From contig CAJULO010000005.1 in assembly GCA_910586945.1 (NCBI GenBank), positions 1 to 64,000 on the forward strand: a stretch of DNA of 64,000 nucleotides, written 5' to 3'. Below are positions 53,992 to 62,576 of the stretch, piece after piece. Positions within the stretch are counted from its first letter, which is position 1, and each line of letters begins with the position of its first letter. The position numbers were made by a program, and so were the translations under genes. Below the pieces are notes generated by a model that was given only the letters and a program-made list of their open reading frames with translations, ran no database searches and was not told where the DNA came from. This stretch comes from an uncultured Christensenellaceae bacterium (lineage in GTDB: Bacteria > Bacillota > Clostridia > Christensenellales > Borkfalkiaceae).

Positions 53992-54116
53992 CAATACTGT
54001 ACTGCAAATGAATGACAACGAATTCCATTTTCAAACTCTTGCGTAGATCGTCCTCTTATGCATTTTTCAAGTGTACAATTTTTTTATTTACTCTATTTTA
54101 TAGTATGTTACACATT

Positions 54117-54791
54117 TCAATTGATTTGAAAACTTTGGGAATGATAATAGCTATATAATTTATCTTCTGATACAATGATACTATCTAAGACACGAATGCT
54201 CTGCTTTTGACAAAGCGTACAAATTTCTTGCAAACAAATGCTGTCATTTTCAGATGGTTGTACATTTCCACTTGGATGATTATGTACTAAAATAATAGAT
54301 TCTGGTGCAGTGATAGATAATATTTTTGTAATTTCTTTAAAATCAGTCTTGACACTATTCTCTGTATTCTTCTCTTCAATGGTATGAATACAAAATACCT
54401 TGCTTTCATCATTGATTAAAAAGATTTCTAACTTTTCTTTTTTATATCCTGTAAAGCGTTTTTGTATAAATTGTTGCAACTTAAAAAAATTATGTATTTT
54501 AGGTAACTCTTCATCATGTTGTATACGATTGATAATTTTCCCTACTGTAACAAGTTGTTCAGCAACCTTTTGTCCTACTCCGCTAATTGCCATTAAAAGT
54601 TTTGGACTTGCTGAAAACACTCCTTTTAGATTGATAAAGGCATCTAGTAATAATTTAGCCGTTGGTTTAGTATCTCTTCTTGCAATGCTGTCATATAATA
54701 ATATTTCTAGAACTTCTATATCTGTCAATTTCGTTTCGTCATCTAGTAGTTTCATACGCATTCTTTCTCTGTGTCCAGCATGCATATACAT
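54117..54791 (-). CDS. radC: RadC family protein (JAB/MPN metal-binding domain)
   Basis: The 224 residues contain an N-terminal helix-hairpin-helix region (FSASPKLLMAISGVGQKVAEQL) and the JAMM metal motif HNHPSGNVQPSEND (HxH, seven residues, SxxD). RadC was first linked to DNA repair, but its role is now uncertain; in many bacteria it is found near mobile elements or rod-shape genes. Here it stands alone between gltX and a divergent hypothetical gene. The length is typical. Confidence 0.93.
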   Translation of the reverse strand: MYMHAGHRERMRMKLLDDETKLTDIEVLEILLYDSIARRDTKPTAKLLLDAFINLKGVFSASPKLLMAISGVGQKVAEQLVTVGKIINRIQHDEELPKIHNFFKLQQFIQKRFTGYKKEKLEIFLINDESKVFCIHTIEEKNTENSVKTDFKEITKILSITAPESIILVHNHPSGNVQPSENDSICLQEICTLCQKQSIRVLDSIIVSEDKLYSYYHSQSFQIN

Positions 54792-54932
54792 TCATTTCTC
54801 CATTGTTTTATTGCTATTCTACCATATCATAAGATAAATTGCAACTATTTTTTATTTAAACAAGAGTTGCTTTTTATTTTAAGACATAAATGAAAAATAT
54901 TTTACAAATTCCCCCTTTTCTTGATTGATTTT

Positions 54933-54950
54933 TTGACAGTAACATGTTAC
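54933..54950 (+). promoter_or_regulatory. possible operator palindrome behind a -35 element
   Basis: TTGACA (54933-54938) is followed directly by the perfect 12-base palindrome GTAACATGTTAC (54939-54950) and, 34 bases later, by the ATG of the next gene. A palindrome in promoter spacer position suggests repressor binding. The -10 element is not clear. Confidence 0.5.
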
Positions 54951-54982
54951 ACTAAAATAGATATAAAATTTTTGGAGGGCAT

Positions 54983-55498
54983 ATGGCGACAAAAAAGACA
55001 ACCAAAAAGACGACGAGTAAGCCGAAAACTTATGGTTTTAGCATAAATAGAGCTTTAGGTATCACGCAAATGAAGACAGCATTTGCCCGTAAAACAGGTA
55101 TACCAACAACAAAAGCGGGAATGCAACGTAAATTTGACCGCATTGTTACAAAAAGCTTATTTGCTAAAAGAGGAATATTTTTTTGGGTAGGATTTATTTT
55201 ATTTTTTCCCATTACAATACCTATTTATTTAGTAAAAAACCACAAACAAAAAAAGGAACAATTTTTTGAGGCAATTGAAAAATATTATGTAAAACAATTC
55301 CCGCAAGACTTTTTAGAAAAGAGCGATAGAGAGACAGTACTTTTTCAAGCAGAACAATTCAAACAATATTTTGATACATATAAAATGCCTAAAGCTTGCA
55401 AACAATATTATCTTGAAAAGTATAATAATATTATACTTTTTGTAGATACTATAGAGAAAAATAAAACAAATCATACAATAGAAAATAATATGGAATAA
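54983..55498 (+). CDS. basic one-pass membrane protein of unknown function
   Basis: Not recognised. The 171 residues start with a Lys/Thr-rich tail (KKTTKKTTSKPKT) resembling histone-like tails, then a segment with Thr and Arg (IPTTKAGMQRKFDRIV), one hydrophobic segment (about 68-88: FFWVGFILFFPITIPIYLV), and a soluble helical C terminus. The basic N terminus could bind nucleic acid or membrane phospholipid. GGAGG lies close to the ATG. It stands alone against the minus-strand genes with a strong terminator behind it and a palindrome in its promoter. Confidence 0.8.
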   Translation: MATKKTTKKTTSKPKTYGFSINRALGITQMKTAFARKTGIPTTKAGMQRKFDRIVTKSLFAKRGIFFWVGFILFFPITIPIYLVKNHKQKKEQFFEAIEKYYVKQFPQDFLEKSDRETVLFQAEQFKQYFDTYKMPKACKQYYLEKYNNIILFVDTIEKNKTNHTIENNME

Positions 55499-55505
55499 CT
55501 TATTT

Positions 55506-55553
55506 GCTAACAAAAAAAGAGACAGTTTATAAACTGTCTCTTTTTTTGTTAGC
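55506..55553. terminator. long perfect bidirectional terminator
   Basis: A perfect 48-base palindrome: GCTAACAAAAAAAGAGACAG (plus TTTA) on one side and its exact complement on the other. The inner GAGACAG/CTGTCTC stem with A and T runs works as a terminator for the convergent genes on both sides. Confidence 0.92.
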
Positions 55554-55561
55554 ATTGCTAT

Positions 55562-56593
55562 TTAACTACATTTTAATTTTGTTGTATAATATTTATATCC
55601 TTTAAAGAGCATAAATCTTTGTAATTTCCATGGGAAATGACAAACTAAAGTACAGTAACTTCGCCAGCGTAAATATCTATATAATTTTTTATCTTTGCTA
55701 TGCAAATAATTCCATAAGTCTTTTAATGCCAACTTTCGTACTTTTATATCTTTTTTACTTCCCGTAGTAAACATTAAGGTCATCATCATCAGCACTGCCA
55801 AATTATGCAACATATATTGAGAAAGTCCTTTATCTTGTTGCATAATTTCCTCAAAACTATATAAATCAAGCATAATTTTCATAATTTTTATTTGTTGTTC
55901 ATAGCGTGCAACAATTTGTCTAATATTAACAGATTGGTCTTCTCTTCCTATATAATAATGATACAAATTGATATTATAATAATATAATGTATGCACATAA
56001 GGTAATGGTTTATAAGAATAAATATTATCTACATAAAAACTATGTTCTGGTAAAACAGTATTGCTTTTTCGTAAAATTTCCGTTTTAAATAACAGACAAT
56101 GCAACATGAGAGCATCAGAACTTTTAAATTTTTTCACATCTTTCCAACCAAAAAATTGATTTATAGGAAAGTGTTTATCATATTGCATTAAATATGTCGC
56201 ATTATCACATGGTTTATCATAGGTAAAATTTGTAATATACAAATCTGCTAAAGAATTCGCTTGTAAATGACTCTCTAAAAGATTCAGTAATTCTATCATA
56301 GCATTACTATTTATCCAATCATCGCTATCAACTACTTTAAAAAACAATCCTTTTGCAAGTTCTATTCCTTTATTGACTCCGGAACCATGTCCCCCATTTT
56401 CTTTATGCACTGCTTGCACATTGCTATACTCTGCTACAAATTTATCAATAAGTTGAGGTGTTGCGTCAGTTGAGCCGTCATTGACTAAAATAATTTCAAC
56501 TCTATCACCAACTGCTACCAACGATTGCACACACTTTTCTAAATATGCTGCAGAATTATAGCATGGTACAACACAAGTAATTATTGGGTTCAT
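55562..56593 (-). CDS. family 2 glycosyltransferase (capsule/exopolysaccharide type)
   Basis: A 343-residue GT-A enzyme. The N-terminal half has PIITCVVPCYNSAAYLEKCVQSL, EIILVNDGSTDATPQLID, KENGGHGSGVNKG and the metal motif FKVVDSDDW. The second half is helical and basic. The start at 56593 is chosen because GGAGAAG lies directly upstream; the first ATG at 56605 has no site. It lies 20 bases behind the GH3 gene stop and is probably co-transcribed. The sugar and acceptor are unknown. Confidence 0.9.
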   Translation of the reverse strand: MNPIITCVVPCYNSAAYLEKCVQSLVAVGDRVEIILVNDGSTDATPQLIDKFVAEYSNVQAVHKENGGHGSGVNKGIELAKGLFFKVVDSDDWINSNAMIELLNLLESHLQANSLADLYITNFTYDKPCDNATYLMQYDKHFPINQFFGWKDVKKFKSSDALMLHCLLFKTEILRKSNTVLPEHSFYVDNIYSYKPLPYVHTLYYYNINLYHYYIGREDQSVNIRQIVARYEQQIKIMKIMLDLYSFEEIMQQDKGLSQYMLHNLAVLMMMTLMFTTGSKKDIKVRKLALKDLWNYLHSKDKKLYRYLRWRSYCTLVCHFPWKLQRFMLFKGYKYYTTKLKCS

Positions 56594-56613
56594 ATTCTTC
56601 TCCATTTTGTTGT

Positions 56614-59600
56614 CTATCTATTTTTTGTCTGTACTATACGCACTGTCGTATAAGATATACCTGCCCCTGCAAATAGCAATAGAACTATTGTTCCTATAAG
56701 CAACATCACTTGCCATGGAAGTATTCTTTCAATAACTTTACCAGTTGCATGATTTACCAATCCCATATCCGCATGCATTGCATTGCTTGTCCCTACAGTG
56801 TATATGACATTTTTTACAGCTTGTTGTAATGCGTTACTGAAGAGTGCGTCATTTCTATAACTTGATTTTTGTATTTTCGTATAAAGTGTGTTTACTGTGT
56901 TTAGCCATAAGTCATTACCAGCTAGTATTCCTCCTTCAATATCTAAATATACTGCAAAATCTGGACTACCAGCATAATCAGTAAGTACCATACCATCCAT
57001 ACCCCACTCGCCACGCAAAATTTCTGTTAAAAATTCATAACTATGTCCACACCATCGCGTACCAATTCTTGTAAAGGATGTCATAACAGCATTACATTTT
57101 CCGTCAACAATCACTTTTTCAAATGCGGAAAAATAAATTTCTCGCATTGTTTGTTCGTCCGCCCAAACACTTAAACCTATTCTATTTGTTTCTATATCAT
57201 TCATTGCAAAATGCTTCAAAAATACAATCACTCCTCCATCTACTGCACCCTTAACTGTCTTTGCGCCAAGTATCCCAGATAATACAGAATCTTCACTGTA
57301 ATATTCAAAATTTCTACCTCCTAAAGCACTTCTATGCAAGTTGACTCCCGGTGCATACCAACCGCTCATTTTTAATTCTTTCGCTTCAATAGCAACTTGT
57401 TTTCCTATACTTGCTGCTAGCTCTTCATTGCATGTTGCCGCAACAACTATCTGTGCTGGAAATGCTGTACCATTTCTAGAAGTACCAAACAGTTCATTTG
57501 TTAAACCACTTGGTCCGTCCTTATCTTCTGTAGCAGGCAATCCAATTGATTTGATTGATTCTGTCGCATATCCAGCCATGCGTACAAGTTTTGTCGCTTC
57601 AGAATAGGTAACGGCTTTTGCAAGTGTAGTCAAATCATCCTCTTTTTCTACACGAATTGTCTCCACATACCCCTTTGTTCCTAATATTGAAAATACTGTC
57701 GCATTTGTCTTTGCTCCAAATACCGCTTTCTCCGTTGTCCACTCTGGATGCTTCTCTGCAAGTTGTGTTCGTAATGTATTGACCGCCGTCTCTGGAGTCA
57801 TGTCATGCTTCAATTGCTCTACATTTGTCGGATGCATAGTTGCTATGGATTTTGTACTATCGCTCTCTTTTCCAATATTTATTTTAAATGATGTCCAATC
57901 TTTTCGAGTTGCATACTTATAATTACTATCATATTTTTTAATATCTCCATAATTATCCACACCTGTAAATTTATTTGCAATTGTAGTCCCATCTAAACCC
58001 ATTGCAAATCTCTTCTTCATTTGGTCAACTTTTGTATTATCTAAATTCAAGATTTTTGTGTTGCTATTTGCATTAGTACTTAAAATTTCATCTATAGCTG
58101 CATGCACTGTGTTATTTTGCTCAATTTTTCCATTTGTTGTAGTTTGTTCCTTACTACCTGTCGTAAATTTATAGTCACCTGTATCTACTTTAAAAGAACC
58201 ATTACTTGTTTTATCATAATAACGAATATCTTTTACATCTACAGATATTGTAGCAGTAACTTCTTGCTTTGGTGCAATACTATCTGTTTTTGCAATACCT
58301 GCAAGTTGAACTGCCGCCTTTTCTATACCATTCCCTAGATTATTTTGTGGAATTTGTACATACAGTTGCACTGTAGTTTTCCCTGCAACTGTACCAGTAT
58401 TTGTCACTTTCACTTCTGCTGTTATCTTATCTGGGTAATTGCTGTTATAATTTACACTCTGCAATTCATATTTAAAAGTTGTATAACTTAAGCCATAACC
58501 AAATGGATATTGTACACCAAGTTCTTTATCATCATAAGACCAGCTACTACTTGTAGCTCCTGTTATACCTGTTAGCAAGTTTGAGCTATTTGCATTGTTC
58601 TTTTTTAAATCATAATATCTACTTTCATAATATCTATATCCTATATAGATGCCTTCATGATTTATATTGTAATTGTTACTTAAAGGGGCTGTCCCTATTG
58701 CATCCGCAGAATAGCTTGCACTCCCTATATAATTTGCTGCAGGCGCACTCATCACATCGTACGCCCAAGTATCACTCAATCTACCAGATGGATTCACTTT
58801 ACCACTCATTACTTTTGCAAGACCTAAAAGTCCATATATGCCAGTGGCCCCCATCCAAACTGCTCCTTTAATTTTATCTTTTTGTGCAGAAGTTAAAATT
58901 TCCGTAACATCTTGCACTTGCACGACATTTGTATCTGAACCATTAAAATTTTCCTGCACAAGCTTTCCTTTTCCATCTTCAAGCCATCTAAGTTGCAAGG
59001 TATTGTTTGCGTTGATAAGCACTATAACATCATTAAATGCATCACATGCTCCTCGCAATAAATCTTTTTCTCTATCTGTTAAGTATAAATAGCTATTTGG
59101 CAAATCTTGTCCTTCACCCCCACTTCTTCCCAGCACAACAATTGCACAATCATTATAATTTGAAGTAGCGGCCTCTTGTACAAGATTTTCAATTCTATTA
59201 TAAGGCACTTCATTTACAGCATAACATCCTGGCCCTAGAATGGGTGGAACTGCCCTTTTATACTCTCCGGCAAGGTTTTTATAGGCATTCCAAACTGTTG
59301 GATTGACTTGTATTCCTTCCCTTTCAAAAGCGGTTTTTAAATCAACAACGATACTGATATCTATCCCAGCCGAACCTGTTCCCCCATAAACAAAATCAAC
59401 GGATGTCTTACCAAGCAAGGTAACTTTTTTATTTTTTAAGGGTAGAATCTTTTCCCCATTTGTAGAATTTTCATTTTTAAGTAAAACTGCACCTTCGCTT
59501 GCAATTGACTCTGCAAGTTTTGCTCCATTTTCTATCGTTCTTGTAGAGAGTTTATCTGTACTCAATGCAAAATTTAAAAGCGTGGCAAAACTAAGCATAA

Positions 59601-59706
59601 AATAGTTTGCTAAAAATATCATAATTATCAAAAAGATAAAAGCACTATATAAAAATATTGCTGTAGGCGTAGCTATAGGTTTACTTAAAAATTTTTCTTT
59701 TTTCAT
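56614..59706 (-). CDS. membrane-anchored family 3 glycoside hydrolase, circularly permuted
   Basis: A 1030-residue beta-glycosidase (probably beta-glucosidase or xylosidase). The domains are in reversed order: after a hydrophobic anchor (about 16-40) comes the GH3 C-terminal domain (LPLKNKKVTLLGKTSVDFVYGG, AIVVLGRSGGEGQDLP), then a fibronectin-like domain (YPFGYGLSYTTFKYEL, AEVKVTNTGTVAGKTTVQLYV), then the TIM-barrel N-terminal domain (DGPSGL, GWYAPGVNLHRSALGGRNFEYYSEDS, KHFAMNDIETNR) with the nucleophile Asp in MVLTDYAG near residue 907. A second hydrophobic segment lies near 1001-1022. Such permutation is known in some gut and rumen enzymes. Two membrane segments place it on the outer face of the membrane. 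Confidence 0.93.
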   Translation of the reverse strand: MKKEKFLSKPIATPTAIFLYSAFIFLIIMIFLANYFMLSFATLLNFALSTDKLSTRTIENGAKLAESIASEGAVLLKNENSTNGEKILPLKNKKVTLLGKTSVDFVYGGTGSAGIDISIVVDLKTAFEREGIQVNPTVWNAYKNLAGEYKRAVPPILGPGCYAVNEVPYNRIENLVQEAATSNYNDCAIVVLGRSGGEGQDLPNSYLYLTDREKDLLRGACDAFNDVIVLINANNTLQLRWLEDGKGKLVQENFNGSDTNVVQVQDVTEILTSAQKDKIKGAVWMGATGIYGLLGLAKVMSGKVNPSGRLSDTWAYDVMSAPAANYIGSASYSADAIGTAPLSNNYNINHEGIYIGYRYYESRYYDLKKNNANSSNLLTGITGATSSSWSYDDKELGVQYPFGYGLSYTTFKYELQSVNYNSNYPDKITAEVKVTNTGTVAGKTTVQLYVQIPQNNLGNGIEKAAVQLAGIAKTDSIAPKQEVTATISVDVKDIRYYDKTSNGSFKVDTGDYKFTTGSKEQTTTNGKIEQNNTVHAAIDEILSTNANSNTKILNLDNTKVDQMKKRFAMGLDGTTIANKFTGVDNYGDIKKYDSNYKYATRKDWTSFKINIGKESDSTKSIATMHPTNVEQLKHDMTPETAVNTLRTQLAEKHPEWTTEKAVFGAKTNATVFSILGTKGYVETIRVEKEDDLTTLAKAVTYSEATKLVRMAGYATESIKSIGLPATEDKDGPSGLTNELFGTSRNGTAFPAQIVVAATCNEELAASIGKQVAIEAKELKMSGWYAPGVNLHRSALGGRNFEYYSEDSVLSGILGAKTVKGAVDGGVIVFLKHFAMNDIETNRIGLSVWADEQTMREIYFSAFEKVIVDGKCNAVMTSFTRIGTRWCGHSYEFLTEILRGEWGMDGMVLTDYAGSPDFAVYLDIEGGILAGNDLWLNTVNTLYTKIQKSSYRNDALFSNALQQAVKNVIYTVGTSNAMHADMGLVNHATGKVIERILPWQVMLLIGTIVLLLFAGAGISYTTVRIVQTKNR

Positions 59707-59808
59707 ATTATTGTCTCTTCATAAATCAAATTGTATACAATTATACTTTTAAAAGTATATCATATCTATTATTGATTGTCAACAACTTTACTAAAATACC
59801 CTACAGAG
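59707..59808. other. AT-rich palindromic segment beside the DnaA boxes
   Basis: Contains two perfect palindromes, TTGTATACAA (59731-59740) and ATACTTTTAAAAGTAT (59743-59758), in very A/T-rich DNA between the GH3 start and the DnaA boxes. They could be the GH3 operator or the duplex-opening region of an origin. The GH3 promoter must lie here too. Confidence 0.55.
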
Positions 59809-59874
59809 CTTGTCCACAAACGCAATCTGTCTTTGTGGACAAGTTTTGTGGATAAATTATGATTTTGTGGATAA
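59809..59874. other. cluster of four DnaA boxes, candidate replication origin (oriC)
   Basis: TTGTCCACA (59810-59818), TGTGGACAA (59834-59842), TGTGGATAA (59847-59855) and TGTGGATAA (59866-59874): two perfect TTATCCACA boxes and two one-mismatch boxes in 65 bases. The first two form a 12-bp inverted repeat (59809-59820 with 59832-59843). A/T-rich DNA lies on both sides, and gene orientation switches from mostly minus to plus within 1.2 kb. Other perfect boxes in the window (14529, 45139) are single and inside genes. The dnaA-recF gap has none. Confidence 0.75.
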
Positions 59875-59962
59875 GTTGTCTATAACTTGCCTGTTTTTTT
59901 GTCGAATATTCTTTTTCATAAAGATAGATATTGAAAAATTTTACAAAAGCTTTAAAATTGTA

Positions 59963-59991
59963 TTGACTTTTTTGTCAAATTGTGCTATATA
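59963..59991 (+). promoter_or_regulatory. predicted promoter of tRNA-Arg(ACG)
   Basis: TTGACT (59963-59968), a 17-base spacer and TATATA (59986-59991), with the tRNA starting 13 bases later. Confidence 0.7.
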
Positions 59992-60003
59992 TAAATAGCA
60001 TAT

Positions 60004-60080
60004 GCACCCATAGCTCAATTGGATAGAGCGTTGGTCTACGGAACCAAAGGTTAGGAGTTCGACTCTCTTTGGGTGCGCCA
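60004..60080 (+). tRNA. tRNA-Arg (anticodon ACG)
   Basis: 77-base cloverleaf with acceptor GCACCCA/TGGGTGC, anticodon stem TTGGT/ACCAA with loop CTACGGA (anticodon ACG, read as ICG after deamination), T loop TTCGACT and encoded CCA. It lies 130 bases from the candidate origin and is followed by a terminator. Confidence 0.96.
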
Positions 60081-60110
60081 GATTTTACAAGAAGTTCGTT
60101 AAAATTTTTA

Positions 60111-60144
60111 AAAAAAGAGAGATAAAATTTTATCTCCCTTTTTT
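60111..60144. terminator. bidirectional terminator between tRNA-Arg and the membrane protein gene
   Basis: GAGATAAAA (60119-60127) meets TTTTATCTC (60128-60136), extended after one mismatch by a G-C pair and A6/T6 runs. It can end both the tRNA transcript and the convergent membrane protein gene. Confidence 0.82.
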
Positions 60145-60182
60145 CTTTTTGTCTCTATCTAACCTGAAAGCTATTGCCTATT

Positions 60183-60851
60183 TTATAGTTTATCTTTTAA
60201 TTGTTTGCTTTTTTTTCTCGCTTCAATCAACATAATACTCCCTAATAAGCCCATCACTATTGCAATAAATATACCAATACTGATTTCCACTATATCATGC
60301 ACATAAACGACATTGCTATCTGTACCTAAAATATATGTAGCAATCAAGGTTTGCATAATGCCAAGCGTCATAAGAGCATCAATGAGAGAAAGATTTCGTA
60401 AAATTCTTGCAAGAATGATTTGTGTTTTATAAGCTTTTATAAAATTAAAAATTGCTAAAATAAATTTAATAGTGGCATATCCTGCAAAGATAATAAGAGG
60501 TATGGTCAATCTATAGTTTATATAAATTTTAAAGTCAAACACTAAAAAAGTGCCAGCAAAAAATAAAGTGAGTAGAATAAAGACAATACCATAAATTGTA
60601 CATAACTTCAGATAGAATGCATAGTTATCATGATGTGGAAACTGAATGTTTTTGTAGGCAAAATACAAGATGACAAAACGCATAACCAATAAAATTGAAT
60701 AATAGACAACCAAAAAGGCATACCATCCCGAGCCTAAACGGATGACAGTTATTGTAGTATAAATTAGAAATCCTAGCGAAAATAAAAAGCTAATTACATT
60801 AAATACAAAAGTGCGTACAGAATAAGTTTGCAAATTATTTTGTAGTTGCAT
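60183..60851 (-). CDS. six-pass membrane protein of unknown function
   Basis: Not recognised. The 222 residues contain about six hydrophobic segments (for example VFNVISFLFSLGFLIYTTIT, VYYSILLVMRFVILYF, IGIFIAIVMGLLGSIMLI) and a Lys-rich end (RKKSKQLKDKL). No transporter or enzyme motif is seen. It is the only minus-strand gene to the right of the candidate origin and stands alone between a bidirectional terminator and the divergent polysaccharide operon. Confidence 0.8.
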   Translation of the reverse strand: MQLQNNLQTYSVRTFVFNVISFLFSLGFLIYTTITVIRLGSGWYAFLVVYYSILLVMRFVILYFAYKNIQFPHHDNYAFYLKLCTIYGIVFILLTLFFAGTFLVFDFKIYINYRLTIPLIIFAGYATIKFILAIFNFIKAYKTQIILARILRNLSLIDALMTLGIMQTLIATYILGTDSNVVYVHDIVEISIGIFIAIVMGLLGSIMLIEARKKSKQLKDKL

Positions 60852-60930
60852 TCGCTATTCTCTCCTTTTTATTTTTATATTTTAATATAGCATTGAATAA
60901 AAGAATTCGTCAACATATTTTGAAATTTAC

Positions 60931-60959
60931 TTGCAAATTGTTTAAAAATATGGCATAAT
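60931..60959 (+). promoter_or_regulatory. predicted promoter of the polysaccharide operon
   Basis: TTGCAA (60931-60936), a 17-base spacer and CATAAT (60954-60959), about 20 bases before the sugar transferase ATG, which has its own AAGGAG. Confidence 0.65.
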
Positions 60960-60981
60960 GTAGATTGAATAAGGAGTATAC

Positions 60982-61692
60982 ATGTACAAAAAATATTTTA
61001 TAATTAAAACTATAATTGATTTTATTTTTGCATTATTTATTTTAATTTTGACATCGCCTATTTTTTTAATTGTCGCTGTTGCTATAAAAATTGAAGATGG
61101 TGGTAAAATCTTTTTTTATCAGGCACGCACTGGCAAAAATGGTAAACTTTTTAAATGCTATAAATTCCGTTCAATGCGCTCTACAAACATTGCGTTTGAT
61201 AAAAATAGTCCTGTGATTTCTAACACAAACAGTAATGTTACAAAAATCGGTAAAATTATTCGTCGTTTAAAAATTGATGAATTGCCACAAATTATCAATA
61301 TATTAAAATGCGAAATGTACTTTATTGCCCCTCGTCCACTTCTACCCGTTTATCATAATGAATACGCTGAGTGGGAGCTTGTCAAATTTGAATTGAAACC
61401 AGGCATAACTGGGCTTGGGCAAGTTTTTGGCAATGGGCATCTAACTATACCAGAAAGAAAATACTATGATGTATATTATGCAATGCACTGCAATTTTTTG
61501 TTAGATTGTATGATATTCTTTAAGACATTTGCCATTATTTTATTGGGTGAAAAAAGATTCTGCAAACATGTTACAAGTACCGAACAACGCAATCTACGCT
61601 TGAAAGTAAAAGCAAACTATACAACAAAACCTATTATCTATCAAAACATTTTTTTAACAGAAACTCCTATAGAAAATCCTGTTGCTGCATAA
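60982..61692 (+). CDS. undecaprenyl-phosphate sugar phosphotransferase (WbaP/PglC family)
   Basis: Starts surface polysaccharide synthesis by moving a sugar phosphate to the lipid carrier undecaprenyl phosphate. The 236 residues contain one hydrophobic N-terminal segment (IDFIFALFILILTSPIFLIVAVAIKI), the catalytic core FYQARTGKNGKLFKCYKFRSM, KIDELPQIINILKCEM, and APRPLLPVYHNEY with PGITGLGQV. This is the short monotopic form without the extra WbaP N-terminal domain. AAGGAG precedes the ATG. It leads an operon with an ABC exporter and glf. Confidence 0.93.
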   Translation: MYKKYFIIKTIIDFIFALFILILTSPIFLIVAVAIKIEDGGKIFFYQARTGKNGKLFKCYKFRSMRSTNIAFDKNSPVISNTNSNVTKIGKIIRRLKIDELPQIINILKCEMYFIAPRPLLPVYHNEYAEWELVKFELKPGITGLGQVFGNGHLTIPERKYYDVYYAMHCNFLLDCMIFFKTFAIILLGEKRFCKHVTSTEQRNLRLKVKANYTTKPIIYQNIFLTETPIENPVAA

Positions 61693-61710
61693 GAGGAGGA
61701 TATAAAAATC

Positions 61711-62556
61711 ATGCTTCCAAATAATAAACTTTTCTCGAAAAAAAGATTAAATGATTATCAACAAAAAGGATATCTTTTAACTTTACTTGTAAGAAGAAAT
61801 ATAAAAAATCAATATTATCGTTCATTTTTAGGTGTATTTTGGACTGTTTTAAATCCATTACTCAATATGTTTGTTACAGCACTCATCTTTAGCATTTTGC
61901 TTCGTGAGACTCCTGAGAAAATGCCCTATCCTGTATATATCTTATCAGGTACAATTATCTTTAATTTAATGCGTAGTGCCACAGCAAGTTCTACTTCCAT
62001 ATTAGTTGATTATTCTTCAATGTTACAAAAAACAAAAGTCTCTTTAGGTCTTTTTCCAACAGCAAATACTTTCTCTGCTTTAGCGACTTTCGTATTTAGT
62101 TTTATTGCCTTAATATTAGTGAGCATCTATTATGCCATTATTCCAGATAAAGCTTTTTTCTTAAATTGGCAAACTATTTTTGTGCTTTTAGAATTACCCG
62201 CACTTGTTTTATTTTCTCTTGGTATCTCTTATTTTTTAACAACATTGTTTGTCTTTTTTAGAGATATTAAACATCTATATGAAAGCTTTATTTTAACCCT
62301 TTGGGGATATGTGACTCCGGTATTTTTCACGACCAAAAAATTTTTAGAGGAAGGAGGTCCTATACGTCATTTTGTTATTTACGGCAATCCTATGTACTAC
62401 TTTGTCAATTATTTTAGAAATTTGATTGTAGGAGAAGGACTATCTTCATCTAATTGGATGCAACTACTCATCTGCTACGGGTGGGGAATCGCTTCCTTTA
62501 TCATTGGCTATAGCGTACTACATTTTAGTAAAAATAAAATTATTGCACATTTATAA
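61711..62556 (+). CDS. ABC-2 type polysaccharide export permease (Wzm/TagG-like)
   Basis: Membrane subunit exporting undecaprenyl-linked polysaccharide or teichoic acid. The 281 residues have six hydrophobic segments and the ABC-2 layout beginning LTLLVRRNIKNQYYRSFLGVFWTVLNPLLNMFVTALIF. GAGGAGG lies upstream of the ATG. The ATPase partner follows after 20 bases, and the sugar transferase precedes it by 18, so export of the product made by this cluster is the likely job. Confidence 0.93.
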   Translation: MLPNNKLFSKKRLNDYQQKGYLLTLLVRRNIKNQYYRSFLGVFWTVLNPLLNMFVTALIFSILLRETPEKMPYPVYILSGTIIFNLMRSATASSTSILVDYSSMLQKTKVSLGLFPTANTFSALATFVFSFIALILVSIYYAIIPDKAFFLNWQTIFVLLELPALVLFSLGISYFLTTLFVFFRDIKHLYESFILTLWGYVTPVFFTTKKFLEEGGPIRHFVIYGNPMYYFVNYFRNLIVGEGLSSSNWMQLLICYGWGIASFIIGYSVLHFSKNKIIAHL

Positions 62557-62576
62557 AATAGCATTTTAGGTAAATT

